A DNA stretch of 64,000 bases, taken from NCBI RefSeq assembly GCF_900143095.1, contig NZ_FRDA01000002.1, positions 434,001 through 498,000 of the forward strand, given 5' to 3'. Under the pieces are notes generated by a model. That model saw only the letters and a list, made by a program, of their open reading frames with translations, ran no database searches and was not told where the DNA came from. A program made the position numbers and the translations under genes. The stretch comes from Pseudomonas asturiensis (lineage in GTDB: Bacteria; Pseudomonadota; Gammaproteobacteria; Pseudomonadales; Pseudomonadaceae). Shown here piece after piece: positions 37,399-46,397 of the stretch (positions are counted from its first letter, which is position 1; every line of letters starts with the position of its first letter).

Positions 37399-38355
37399 AT
37401 GACTCGATTGACCATTGCGGTGCTTGATGACTGGCAAAACGTTGCCAAACACGTTGTGGACTGGTCGGTGCTCGACACGATCGGCGACATCAGTTTTCTG
37501 CATGACTTCCCTGCCGATACGGCAACCATGGTCGAGCGCCTGCAGCACTTCGATGTGATCTGCGTGATGCGCGAGCGAACGCCGTTCGATGAGGCCCTGC
37601 TCAGCCAGTTGCCACGCTTGAAGCTGCTCACCACTGGCGGCATGCGCAACGCTGCCATCGACGTCGCGGCGGCCAAACGCCTGAACATTACCGTATGCGG
37701 GACCGAAAGCTACAAACACGCAGCGCCTGAGCTCACCTGGGCATTGATCATGGGCATCACCCGCAACCTGGTAACAGAGGCCAATTCGTTACGCGCCGGT
37801 CATTGGCAGGTGGGACTGGGCAGTGATCTGCATGGCAAGACGCTGGGCATTCTAGGCTTGGGTAGTATCGGCAAGTGGATTGCTCGCTACGGACAGGCGT
37901 TTGGCATGAAGGTGATCGCCTGGAGCCAGAACCTGACACCCGAGGCGGCAGCCGAGTCCGGCGTGACCTATGTCAGCAAACAGGCGCTGTTCGAGCAGTC
38001 CGACGTGCTGTCGGTGCATATGGTGCTCAGCGACCGCAGTCGAGGGCTGGTGGACGCTGAAGCGCTCGGCTGGATGAAGCCCGGCGCGTTCATCGTCAAT
38101 ACATCCCGTGGGCCGATCATCGACGAAGCGGCGCTGATCGAGACCTTGCAGCAACGGCGCATTGCCGGTGCCGCGCTGGACGTATTCGATACCGAGCCAT
38201 TGCCCGAAGATCACCCCTTCCGCACGCTGGACAACGTGCTGGCGACCCCGCATGTCGGCTATGTCACCGAAAACAACTACCAGACTTTTTACAGCCGGAT
38301 GATCGAGAACATCCAGGCCTGGCAGGCGGGGTCGCCGATCAGGGTATTTGCCTGA
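37399..38355 (+). CDS. D-isomer-specific 2-hydroxyacid dehydrogenase
   Basis: A 318-residue NAD(P)-dependent dehydrogenase. The Rossmann motif GILGLGSIGKWIA lies at about residues 148-160. The catalytic Arg lies in MLSD-to-NTSRGPIID, Glu in FDTEPLP and His in TPHVGYV. It could act on glyoxylate, hydroxypyruvate, phosphoglycerate or another 2-oxo acid; sequence alone does not decide. Nearness to sugar-acid genes makes glyoxylate or hydroxypyruvate reduction attractive but unproved. It converges with the TonB receptor gene. Confidence 0.87.
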   Translation: MTRLTIAVLDDWQNVAKHVVDWSVLDTIGDISFLHDFPADTATMVERLQHFDVICVMRERTPFDEALLSQLPRLKLLTTGGMRNAAIDVAAAKRLNITVCGTESYKHAAPELTWALIMGITRNLVTEANSLRAGHWQVGLGSDLHGKTLGILGLGSIGKWIARYGQAFGMKVIAWSQNLTPEAAAESGVTYVSKQALFEQSDVLSVHMVLSDRSRGLVDAEALGWMKPGAFIVNTSRGPIIDEAALIETLQQRRIAGAALDVFDTEPLPEDHPFRTLDNVLATPHVGYVTENNYQTFYSRMIENIQAWQAGSPIRVFA

Positions 38356-38372
38356 TCGCAACCGGCTGACCC

Positions 38373-40496
38373 TTACAGGGTGTAGGCGATCCCAACCTGC
38401 ACCGTGCGCGGGGCGCCAGGGTAGGCATACACGTTGCCGAAGGCGCCCTCCTCGTACTCGGTGTTGAAGACGTTCTTCAGGTCGAGGTTGAGCTTGATGT
38501 GCTCGTTGACCTTATAAAAGGCCAGCAGATCGAACACCGTGTAGCTGTCCATGGAAAATGCAGTGTTGGCGGTTTGACCGGCGCGCTGATCGACGTAGCG
38601 GCCGCCAGCACCCAGGCCCAGCCCACGCAGAGCACCGTCCTGGAACTCGTACACGTTCAACAGGCTGAAGGTCTGCTGCGGAATGTTCAACAGGCGGGTG
38701 CCTGTGCGCAACGTGTTGTCCTTGGTCACTTCGGCATCGACGTATGCATAGCTGCCCATCACGCGCCACTCGGGTGTCAGGTTGCCGACCACATTCAGGT
38801 CCAGACCCCGACTGCGCACTTCGCCTGCGGCCACGCTGAAAGTGGAATCGACCGGGTCGGTAGTCAGCACGTTCTGCTTCTCGATCTGATACAACGCCGC
38901 ATCGACGCTCAACTGGCGGTCCAGCGCCTCCCATTTGACGCCCACTTCGTAAGACTTGCCCTCCTCCGACTTGAACCCGCCACCCAGACGGCTCGCGCCG
39001 GTGTTGGGCTTGAACGAGCGCGCCGTGTTGGCGTAAACCGCGACGGTGTCGGTCAGGTCGTAGGTCAGGCCGAGGCGCGGCGTCACGGCGTTATCGCTGT
39101 TGGTGAACGGCACACCGACCCCAAAGGTGTCGTAGTCATGCTCGAAACGTTCGAAACGAACGCCCGCCAGCAGCTTCATGCGCTCGGTCAGGGCCACCTG
39201 ATCCTGCACGAACGCGGCGTAGGTCTTGAGATTTTCCTTGTCGTGGGTGGTGGTGCGGGTGAGCGCCGGTCGCGCCGTGCCATACACTGGGTCGAAGATG
39301 TCGATGGTGTAGGCATTCACTGCACCGCTGGAACGCTGAATGATCGACTTGTAGTCGTAATCTTCATACTCGACGCCGGCCAGCAGCGTGTGGTCGAACG
39401 CGCCGGTGGCGAAATGTCCGGTGACGTTCAGTTGCACGTCGCGATCGGTCCATTCCAGCTTGCGGTAGTTGAAATTGCGCCCCTGCGTGCGCCCGTCCGC
39501 CGCCAGGCCGTTGGCCTCGATGGCGTCACCTTTCAGCGAGCCGTCGAGTATCTGGATGCCGCCGCCCAGCTTCCAGTCGGCGTTCAGGTCGTGATCGAAG
39601 CGAATCTGCGCCATGTTGTTGTCGTTGTGCAGCTTGCCCACGTTTTTCTCACCGAAGAACGTGTCCCGGGAAGCGGTGCCGGCCTGGTTCGGGTAACGTG
39701 TCAGGCCACGGTCCAGCGGCGCGTTGTTGCGCATGAAATCGCCTTCAAAGGTGATGCGCGTGGCATCGTCGACCTGCCAGCTCAAGACGGGCGTCACGCC
39801 ATAGCGCTCGGTCTCGACGTGATCACGAAAGGTATCGCCGCCCTCACCCACCACATTCAGGCGATACGCAAAACGCCCCTCTTCATCCAGCGGGCCAGAG
39901 GCATCCAGTGTGCCGCGCTTCATACCCTGATCATTGAGCTGACTGCCTAACGTGACCGAGCGCTCGGCCAGCGGCTGCTTGGAAACCACATTGAAGGTGC
40001 CGCCCGGATCGCCTCGGCCATATAGCGTGGTGGCAGGGCCGCGCAGCACTTCCAGACGCTCGATGGTGCTGGCGTCCGGCATGTTCGGGTAACCGCGGTT
40101 AATCGGGAAGCCGTTGCGGTAGAACTCACCCGTGGTGAAACCGCGCACGGTAAACGTCGTCAGCCCCTGCCCGCCGAAGTTGTTGGCACGCCCGACGCCG
40201 CCTGCGTAATCCAGTGCATCCTGCAAACGTGTGGCACCTATGTCCTCGACCGCTTCGCGGGTCACCACGCTGATCGACTGCGGCGTTTCATGCAGCGACG
40301 TGTCGGTACGTGTCGCACTGGCAGAACGCGTCGCCCGATAGCCCTGAACAGGGCCCTGAGCGGTTTCGATATCCGTAGCACTCTGGATATCGATGTTCTG
40401 CAGTTCGATAGAGGAATTAGGGGCAGTGACCTGATCAGCCCAGGCAGACTGGGAGATCGCTTGAATGACGCAAAGGGATAGGAAGGTACGACGCAT
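38373..40496 (-). CDS. TonB-dependent siderophore receptor
   Basis: A 707-residue outer-membrane receptor: signal peptide (to SAWA), a plug domain beginning near HETPQSISVVTREAVED, and a C-terminal beta barrel. No N-terminal signalling (STN) domain is present, so it should not drive a surface-signalling sigma factor. The plug and barrel resemble hydroxamate (ferrichrome-type) receptors, but the ligand is uncertain. The frame extends 31 codons upstream of the chosen ATG. A Fur-box-like sequence lies about 70 bases before the start. No ABC uptake genes adjoin. Confidence 0.92.
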   Translation of the reverse strand: MRRTFLSLCVIQAISQSAWADQVTAPNSSIELQNIDIQSATDIETAQGPVQGYRATRSASATRTDTSLHETPQSISVVTREAVEDIGATRLQDALDYAGGVGRANNFGGQGLTTFTVRGFTTGEFYRNGFPINRGYPNMPDASTIERLEVLRGPATTLYGRGDPGGTFNVVSKQPLAERSVTLGSQLNDQGMKRGTLDASGPLDEEGRFAYRLNVVGEGGDTFRDHVETERYGVTPVLSWQVDDATRITFEGDFMRNNAPLDRGLTRYPNQAGTASRDTFFGEKNVGKLHNDNNMAQIRFDHDLNADWKLGGGIQILDGSLKGDAIEANGLAADGRTQGRNFNYRKLEWTDRDVQLNVTGHFATGAFDHTLLAGVEYEDYDYKSIIQRSSGAVNAYTIDIFDPVYGTARPALTRTTTHDKENLKTYAAFVQDQVALTERMKLLAGVRFERFEHDYDTFGVGVPFTNSDNAVTPRLGLTYDLTDTVAVYANTARSFKPNTGASRLGGGFKSEEGKSYEVGVKWEALDRQLSVDAALYQIEKQNVLTTDPVDSTFSVAAGEVRSRGLDLNVVGNLTPEWRVMGSYAYVDAEVTKDNTLRTGTRLLNIPQQTFSLLNVYEFQDGALRGLGLGAGGRYVDQRAGQTANTAFSMDSYTVFDLLAFYKVNEHIKLNLDLKNVFNTEYEEGAFGNVYAYPGAPRTVQVGIAYTL

Positions 40497-40564
40497 CGGT
40501 GTGCAGCCTTTGGCAGTAAAACCGGAACGACCGGGATCCGGCAGGATTTTTTCGCGAATAGTAC

Positions 40565-40579
40565 AGATTCTTATTAGCA
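40565..40579 (-). promoter_or_regulatory. Possible Fur box before the TonB receptor gene
   Basis: On the minus strand TGCTAATAAGAATCT matches about 10 of 14 fixed positions of the Fur consensus TGATAATNATTATCA. It lies 69-83 bases before the ATG. Iron control of such receptors is usual. Confidence 0.35.
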
Positions 40580-40719
40580 GTTGATACAAATTACCAAAGA
40601 GATATGCACAGGCCTGCGTGCAGACAGCGAACGACCGTCTGCGTTGCCTGTCTGAAGCATCGGACCGGCGCAGACCGGATCCTCATCACTAGCGCATCAG
40701 CATTGCATCAGGAAACGGT

Positions 40720-41655
40720 ATGGACGAAGAAGTAGACGGCAAGACCCCCGGCCTGTCAGCCGAAGAAGAGCGCGAGATCGATGAGAATCAACCGCCCCGT
40801 GCTGCAGTCTTGCACGAAACCATCCGCATGCAGGGCGACCATGAACTGGAGCGCAGCGTTGCAGCGCTATGGTGGTCGGCGCTGGCTGCAGGGTTGACCA
40901 TGGGCCTGTCGCTGATGGCGATGGGGTTGTTCATGTCACGCCTTGAAGGCATCCCTGGCAGCCACGTGATTGCCAGTCTTGGTTACTCTGCAGGCTTTCT
41001 CGCAGTCATCCTGGCGCGTCAGCAGTTGTTCACCGAAAACACCATCACCGCCGTGCTGCCCGTGATGAGCAAACTCAACCTGGCCAATATCGGACGTCTG
41101 CTGCGGCTCTGGACCGTGGTGCTTGGCGGCAACCTGGTAGGCACCTTGCTGGTGGCGTACGTCATGCTCCACCTGCCGATTTTCGACACCAAGACCGATC
41201 ACGCCTTTCTGGAAATCGGTCGCAAAGTCATGGAAAACGATGTCGGCCAAATGTTCTCCAAAGGCATCGTGTCCGGCTGGATGATTGCGACCATGGTCTG
41301 GATGATTGCGTCGATGGAAAATGCCAAGATCGCGATCATCATCATGATCACGTATCTGATGGCGCTCGGTGACTTCACCCACATCGTGGTCGGCTCGGCG
41401 GAAGTGTCTTATCTGGTGTTCGCAGGCGAGTTGGGCTGGACGGACTTCTGGTTCACCTTCGCGGGGCCGACGCTTGCTGGCAACATCATTGGTGGCAGCT
41501 TCATATTTGCCTTGATCAGCCACGCGCAGATCCGCAGCGAGAAAGACACCAGTGCGAAGATCGAACGGGAAAAAAAGCGGCGCGCAGAGGAAAGACGCCT
41601 GCGCGACAAACAGAAGCTCAAGGACGCGGATTCAGTACTGAAGAAAGGCATATGA
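40720..41655 (+). CDS. Formate/nitrite transporter family protein with charged tails
   Basis: A 311-residue membrane channel of the FNT family (YfdC-like branch) with about six helices between residues 50 and 262. GGNLVG and the FTHIVVGS segment with its pore histidine are family features. It differs from FocA/NirC by an acidic N-terminal extension of about 45 residues and a strongly charged, probably coiled C-terminal tail rich in Lys, Arg, Glu and Asp (from about 265). Substrate unknown. The response regulator gene follows 86 bases later. Confidence 0.85.
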   Translation: MDEEVDGKTPGLSAEEEREIDENQPPRAAVLHETIRMQGDHELERSVAALWWSALAAGLTMGLSLMAMGLFMSRLEGIPGSHVIASLGYSAGFLAVILARQQLFTENTITAVLPVMSKLNLANIGRLLRLWTVVLGGNLVGTLLVAYVMLHLPIFDTKTDHAFLEIGRKVMENDVGQMFSKGIVSGWMIATMVWMIASMENAKIAIIIMITYLMALGDFTHIVVGSAEVSYLVFAGELGWTDFWFTFAGPTLAGNIIGGSFIFALISHAQIRSEKDTSAKIEREKKRRAEERRLRDKQKLKDADSVLKKGI

Positions 41656-41741
41656 TCCCCGTCATTAAACTTTCTTTCAGGAACTTCGTGGCGATTTAGG
41701 GGCAAACTAGCACTTTGAACGCACCTATTCAGGCAGGGAAC

Positions 41742-42425
41742 ATGACCCGAATTCTGGCAATCGAAGACGATGCCATCACCGCAAAGGAAATCGTCGCGGA
41801 GCTCAGCAGCCACGGGCTGGAAGTGGACTGGGTGGACAATGGCCGTGACGGGCTGGCGCGTGCAGTGAGTGGCGACTACGACCTGATCACCCTGGACCGC
41901 ATGCTGCCCGAGATGGATGGCCTGACCATCGTCACTCACCTGCGCGCTCAAGGCATCTCCACGCCGATCCTGATGATCAGCGCACTTTCGGACGTGGATG
42001 AGCGCGTACGTGGCTTGCGCGCCGGGGGCGACGATTACCTGCCCAAGCCGTTCGCCTCGGATGAAATGGCGGCGCGCGTCGAAGTCCTGCTGCGTCGCAG
42101 CAATCCGGTCAGCGCGGCGAAGACGGTGCTGCAGGTCGCCGATCTGGAACTGAACCTGATGACCCGCGAGGCGTGCCGTGGCGGCCAGCCACTGACGCTA
42201 CTGCCTACTGAGTTCAAGCTGCTCGAATTCCTGATGCGCAACAGCGGCCAGATCATTACGCGCATGATGATTTTTCAGGAAGTCTGGGGCTATCACTTCG
42301 ATCCCGGGACCAACCTGATCGATGTTCATATCGGCCGCCTGCGCAAGAAGATCGATCAACCCGGCACCGCAGCGCTGATCCAGACAGTGCGAGGTTCCGG
42401 TTATGTTATTGCCGAACCCGTCTAA
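41742..42425 (+). CDS. OmpR-family response regulator
   Basis: A 227-residue regulator: receiver domain with phosphoacceptor Asp52 in ITLDRMLPE and a switch Lys in YLPKPF, then a winged-helix DNA-binding domain (about 130-225). The frame opens at TTG 41715; the ATG at 41742 has AGGCAGGG before it and begins at the conserved TRILAIEDD. Its end overlaps the sensor kinase start by 23 bases. The branch resembles metal- or envelope-responsive regulators, but the signal is not deducible. Confidence 0.92.
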   Translation: MTRILAIEDDAITAKEIVAELSSHGLEVDWVDNGRDGLARAVSGDYDLITLDRMLPEMDGLTIVTHLRAQGISTPILMISALSDVDERVRGLRAGGDDYLPKPFASDEMAARVEVLLRRSNPVSAAKTVLQVADLELNLMTREACRGGQPLTLLPTEFKLLEFLMRNSGQIITRMMIFQEVWGYHFDPGTNLIDVHIGRLRKKIDQPGTAALIQTVRGSGYVIAEPV

Positions 42426-43800
42426 CGGCTGGCGATCTTCCACCAGCCGCTTGCTGGCGCTCTACAGCTCACTGTTCGTGGCCTGGAGCGCCATTCTGCT
42501 GGGCGTTTTGTACTGGGAAGTCACGGCCTATCTGGATAACCTGGCGCGTCATTCGCTGACCCAGCGCCAGCAACTCTTCTCCCGGTTCCAGGGCCAGGCT
42601 CTGGACGACGCGCTCGCCACCAGCATGAGTTTCGACATGCGTGCAGTGGACGCCTACGGTCTGTTCGACGAGAATTTTCGGCCGCTGGCCGGCCCCATCA
42701 ACAGCATTCCCAGCGTGCTGCCGGTCGACGGCCAGATTCACGAGCTGAGCGACTGTATCGACTCGGACGATCCCGGCCTTCCACAGGCCAGTTGCGATGC
42801 CGTGGTCACGCGCACCGCCGATGGACGCTGGCTGGTACTGGTGCGCGAGAATGGTTCGCTGTTCGCCGTCAGCAACCTGATTCTGCACGCCTTGCTCTGG
42901 GGAATCTCACTGACGATCATTCCGGGTGTAGCCGGCTGGCACCTGCTGCGCCGCCGACCGTTGCGCCGCATCGGGGCGATTCAGGCCAGTGCCGAGTCGA
43001 TCATTGCCGGTGACATGGCGGGACGCCTGCCGGTCTCCAACCGGCGCGACGAACTGGACATGCTGGCGGTCATCGTCAATGCCATGCTCGACCGGATCGA
43101 AAAACTCATGAACGAGGTCAAGGGCGTCTGCGACAACATCGCCCACGACCTGCGCACGCCATTGACCCGGTTACGCGCACAGCTTTATCGCATTCAGCAG
43201 CAATCGGCACACGACTCGCCCGGCGCCCAGCAAATGGCACAGGTGATCAGCGAAGCCGATACCCTGATGGCCCGGTTCAGGGGCCTACTGCGCATCTCCG
43301 AACTGGAGGACCGCCAGAGGCGCTCGGCGTTCGTGGAACTGGAACTGCAGCCCTTGCTGCAAGAGCTGTACGACTTCTACCTGCCGCTGGCCGAGGAAGA
43401 TCAGATCACCCTGCTGCTGAATCTGGAAGCGCCACTGCCCACGATGGTCGGCGACAGGGCCTTGTTGTTCGAGGCGCTGACCAACCTGCTGAGCAACGCT
43501 ATCAAGTTCACCCCGGCTGGCGGCATCGTGGCCGTCAGTGCCTACCCCTGCAAGGAAGGCAACAGCCCCTGCATCGAGGTTCAGGACTCAGGTCCGGGCA
43601 TTCCAGTCACGGAACGCGCGGCTGTGTTCCAGCGTTTCTATCGCAGCGAGACCGGAAATCAGCAGAGCGGGTTTGGTCTGGGCCTGTCCGTAGTCGCCGC
43701 GATCGTCAATCTGCATGGCTTTACGCTGCAGATCGGGACGAGCCAATATGGCGGAGCCAGTCTGGTGCTGGAGTGCCGCACCGTCCGTCCGCTGGCCTGA
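42403..43800 (+). CDS. Two-component sensor histidine kinase
   Basis: A 465-residue inner-membrane kinase: helix at about 16-38, a periplasmic domain of about 110 residues with two cysteines (SDCIDSDDPG and QASCDAV), helix near 152-178, HAMP, phosphoacceptor His248 in NIAHDLRTPL, N box NLLSNAIKF, G boxes DSGPGIP and GFGLGLS. It is the cognate kinase of the overlapping response regulator. The paired cysteines may form a disulphide in the sensor. Confidence 0.92.
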   Translation: MLLPNPSNGWRSSTSRLLALYSSLFVAWSAILLGVLYWEVTAYLDNLARHSLTQRQQLFSRFQGQALDDALATSMSFDMRAVDAYGLFDENFRPLAGPINSIPSVLPVDGQIHELSDCIDSDDPGLPQASCDAVVTRTADGRWLVLVRENGSLFAVSNLILHALLWGISLTIIPGVAGWHLLRRRPLRRIGAIQASAESIIAGDMAGRLPVSNRRDELDMLAVIVNAMLDRIEKLMNEVKGVCDNIAHDLRTPLTRLRAQLYRIQQQSAHDSPGAQQMAQVISEADTLMARFRGLLRISELEDRQRRSAFVELELQPLLQELYDFYLPLAEEDQITLLLNLEAPLPTMVGDRALLFEALTNLLSNAIKFTPAGGIVAVSAYPCKEGNSPCIEVQDSGPGIPVTERAAVFQRFYRSETGNQQSGFGLGLSVVAAIVNLHGFTLQIGTSQYGGASLVLECRTVRPLA

Positions 43801-44267
43801 ATCCTTTTCACCCTCCGTGCCTGCTTTTTGACGAGCTTAACGCCTCTAGATCGAGGCTTTCATAGCTTTCGATATTAATCTGGCGCGACAGCTCAAGTAC
43901 TAATTTGTAACTAGATGTTACAAGAAAGCGCTGAGCTTGACCGTTTCAGCGCTCACAAGTTCCCTCCGTTAGTTCCGCAATTACGACCCGATCAGGCACT
44001 TTTCACCGAACTAGCGCCCTTCCTTGTCAAGCCGGACGCAGCGCGCAAACGATCAAATCGTGACCCGTTCGGCATTTTTATGACGTCAGTGACTTGTCGG
44101 TCTGCTGGCACTGCGTTATCTATAGCCGCACGGATTGATACTCCTGATGCACCCTAAAACAAGAACTCAACGGATTTCGCCATAAACCGGGCGAGGCTTT
44201 GGCATGGCTGCCGGAGCAGAGAACGCTGCACTAATTTCACTGGAATGACACCGGCTGGGAGGCTGTT
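43801..44267. promoter_or_regulatory. Upstream region of rhlA
   Basis: 467 bases, AT-richer than average. It holds TTGTAAC-N5-GTTACAA at 43905-43923 (perfect 7-base arms) and AGCGCTGA-N11-TCAGCGCT at 43927-43953 (perfect 8-base arms) almost side by side. An 80-codon frame at 43915-44157 lacks a ribosome site and is not credited. The two inverted repeats may bind regulators of rhlA. Confidence 0.45.
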
Positions 44268-45131
44268 ATGGGCGCACAATCAAAGATTCTAAACGTCGGC
44301 GACTACAAGGTTTACACCGAGACTTATTGGAAAGGCAGTCATGTAAAGACCATCTTGCTGGTCAACGGCGCGCTGTCGACCACGGGCTCTTTCGGGCAAA
44401 CCGTCAAGTATCTTCAACCGCACTACAACATCGTCTTGTTTGACCTTCCGTTTTCCGGCCAGTCCCGGGCGCACAACGCCGACGATATGATCGTGACCAA
44501 GGAAGACGAAGTCGGCATCCTGCTGGAACTGATCGATCTGTTCCAGGTGAACTACCTGCTGTCCGTATCCTGGGGCGGCGTTTCGGCACTGCTGGCACTT
44601 TCGCACTGCCCTGCATCGGTCGAAAAGGCGATCATCAGCTCGTTTTCGCCCGTGCTCAACGAACCGATGCTCGACTACATCGACAAGGCTCAGGTCTACC
44701 TGGCTGCGCGCGAAAAACGCAAAATCGGCTCGCTGCTCAACGACACCGTCGGCAAGTACTTGCCGCGCTTGTTCAAACTTTACAACTACAAGCACCTGAT
44801 CAGTCTTGCCGAACATGAATACGGCCAGATCGACTTTCACATCAGCCAGATTCGACAACTAAGCGCCAGTAACTACGTCGAGCGTTTTTCGTCGATCAAG
44901 ATCCCGGTGTTGTTCGTCAACGGTGAAAAAGATGAATACACCACCGTGGAAGATGCGCGTTCGTTTGCCCACTACATCCCCAAGAGCACGTTCAACATAG
45001 TTCCCGACACCGGGCACTTTCTGGACCTGGAAAGCAAGGCGGCCTGGCACCACTCGCAGCGCAACGTACTCGCCTTTCTGGGGACCGAAGCCTGCAACCA
45101 GGAATGGCCCAGCGCTACCGCGATGGCCTGA
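44268..45131 (+). CDS. rhlA: 3-(3-hydroxyalkanoyloxy)alkanoate synthase RhlA
   Basis: A 287-residue alpha/beta hydrolase-fold enzyme that joins two 3-hydroxyacyl groups into HAA, the lipid part of rhamnolipids and itself a surfactant used in swarming by P. syringae. The triad Ser101 (VSWGG), Asp222 (EKDEY) and His250 (DTGHF) is each one position from that reported for P. aeruginosa RhlA. No rhlB glycosyltransferase or rhlRI follows, so HAA is likely the final product. The next gene, an RND adaptor, begins 75 bases later. Confidence 0.92.
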   Translation: MGAQSKILNVGDYKVYTETYWKGSHVKTILLVNGALSTTGSFGQTVKYLQPHYNIVLFDLPFSGQSRAHNADDMIVTKEDEVGILLELIDLFQVNYLLSVSWGGVSALLALSHCPASVEKAIISSFSPVLNEPMLDYIDKAQVYLAAREKRKIGSLLNDTVGKYLPRLFKLYNYKHLISLAEHEYGQIDFHISQIRQLSASNYVERFSSIKIPVLFVNGEKDEYTTVEDARSFAHYIPKSTFNIVPDTGHFLDLESKAAWHHSQRNVLAFLGTEACNQEWPSATAMA

Positions 45132-45138
45132 GACGCCC

Positions 45139-45157
45139 GCGCCACGCAGCGTGGCGC
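45139..45157. repeat. Inverted repeat after rhlA
   Basis: GCGCCACGC-A-GCGTGGCGC is a perfect palindrome eight bases after the rhlA stop. There is no T-run, so it may slow or stabilise rather than stop transcription into the pump genes. Confidence 0.4.
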
Positions 45158-45206
45158 AGTGGTTCACGGATGACCATTCATTTTCCCGGGCAGTGGCTAT
45201 TCATCG

Positions 45207-46397
45207 ATGATTTTCTCTTGTGCAGATCTTGTGCGTCGGCTCGCCCTTGCTTGCAAAACCAGCCGACCGACGCACCTCCCCCCGTTTCAGTACCGCTTAC
45301 CCTTTAGCTGCACGCTGGCACTGACCCTTACGCTGAGTGCCTGTTCTGCCGGCACACCACCAGAAAAACGGCCAGTGCGCGTTGCTGTCCAGACCGTCCA
45401 CGCGCAGGACATCGCCACCCGCGTGGTACTCAGCGGCGATATCCAGGCACGCAAGGTCACGGATCAGTCCTTTCGGGTATCGGGCAAGCTGGTGAAGCGA
45501 TTCGTGGATGTGGGTGATCGGGTCAAGGCCAACCAGGTATTGGCCCGCCTGGACCCGCGCGAACAGCGCACAGGCCTTGAGTCGGCCAATGCCGATGTCG
45601 CGGTCAGGGAATCACGACTGCACCTGGCTGAGCAGAATTACCAGCGCCAGCAGCGCTTGCTGCCCAAGGGTTACACCAACCTCAGCGAATATCAGCAAGC
45701 ACACGCGAACCTGCAAAGCGCCCGTGCAGACCTGGCAGCGTTCAAAGCTCAGCAAGCCAGCGCCCGTGAGCAGGTCGGCCATACCGAACTGATCGCCGTG
45801 GCTGACGGCGTGATCACGGCACGGCATGCCGAGGAAGGTCAGGTGGTACAGGCAGCGGCGCCCGTGTTCAGCCTGGCACACGATGGCGAACGCGAAGCGG
45901 TGTTTGCCGCCTATGAATCGCTGCTGAGTACCGACCGGATCGGCGACAAGGTGGTCATCAGTCCGGTAGGCCAGCCCGGCGTCGAACTGGCTGGCAGGAT
46001 TCGCGAAATCACCCCGATCGTTTCTGCCACCAGCGGGACATTGCGCGTGCGTATTGCCCTGCCGAACTCCACTGCCGTACCTGAACTGGGCACCGTCGTC
46101 AGCGCCCGCCTGGAAAACCTTGCGCAACGCGCCTTCATATTGCCGTGGTCGGCACTGACCCGCACCCAAGGGCAACCGGCGGTGTGGCGAGTGGATGAAC
46201 AGTCCCGCGTCGCACTGCGCAACGTTCGTGTGCTGCGTTACGAGCAAGGTCAGGTGCTCGTGAGCGAAGGCCTGTCCGAGGGTGATCAGGTGGTTTCCCA
46301 AGGTCTGCAGTTTCTTTACGCCGGGCAAAAGGTCGAAGTGGCCGGGCAGGACAGCCGCAAGGCAATCGCCCTCGCCACCTCGGAACCGCAACCATGA
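45207..46397 (+). CDS. RND efflux periplasmic adaptor, TriA-like
   Basis: A 396-residue membrane-fusion protein with a lipobox LSAC (lipidated Cys at about residue 46 from the ATG used). Lipoyl and alpha-hairpin regions follow (VSGKLVKRFVDVGDRVKANQ), then beta-barrel domains. The first 25 residues are odd for a signal, so a downstream start such as GTG 45231 is possible. It links the inner-membrane pump to an outer-membrane channel. Two adaptors followed by one pump gene is the TriABC arrangement. It overlaps the next gene by four bases. Confidence 0.85.
   Translation: MIFSCADLVRRLALACKTSRPTHLPPFQYRLPFSCTLALTLTLSACSAGTPPEKRPVRVAVQTVHAQDIATRVVLSGDIQARKVTDQSFRVSGKLVKRFVDVGDRVKANQVLARLDPREQRTGLESANADVAVRESRLHLAEQNYQRQQRLLPKGYTNLSEYQQAHANLQSARADLAAFKAQQASAREQVGHTELIAVADGVITARHAEEGQVVQAAAPVFSLAHDGEREAVFAAYESLLSTDRIGDKVVISPVGQPGVELAGRIREITPIVSATSGTLRVRIALPNSTAVPELGTVVSARLENLAQRAFILPWSALTRTQGQPAVWRVDEQSRVALRNVRVLRYEQGQVLVSEGLSEGDQVVSQGLQFLYAGQKVEVAGQDSRKAIALATSEPQP

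Noticed and set aside
38499..39950. 483-codon plus-strand frame opposite the TonB receptor
   Set aside because: Its length comes from third-position GC bias; no signal, domain or start context supports it.
44095..44125. TGGCAC sequence before rhlA as a sigma-54 promoter
   Set aside because: The -24-like element is present, but the -12 TTGC element is absent at the required spacing.
43915..44157. 80-codon frame upstream of rhlA
   Set aside because: Its start overlaps the inverted repeat at 43905-43923, there is no ribosome site, and the product resembles nothing.
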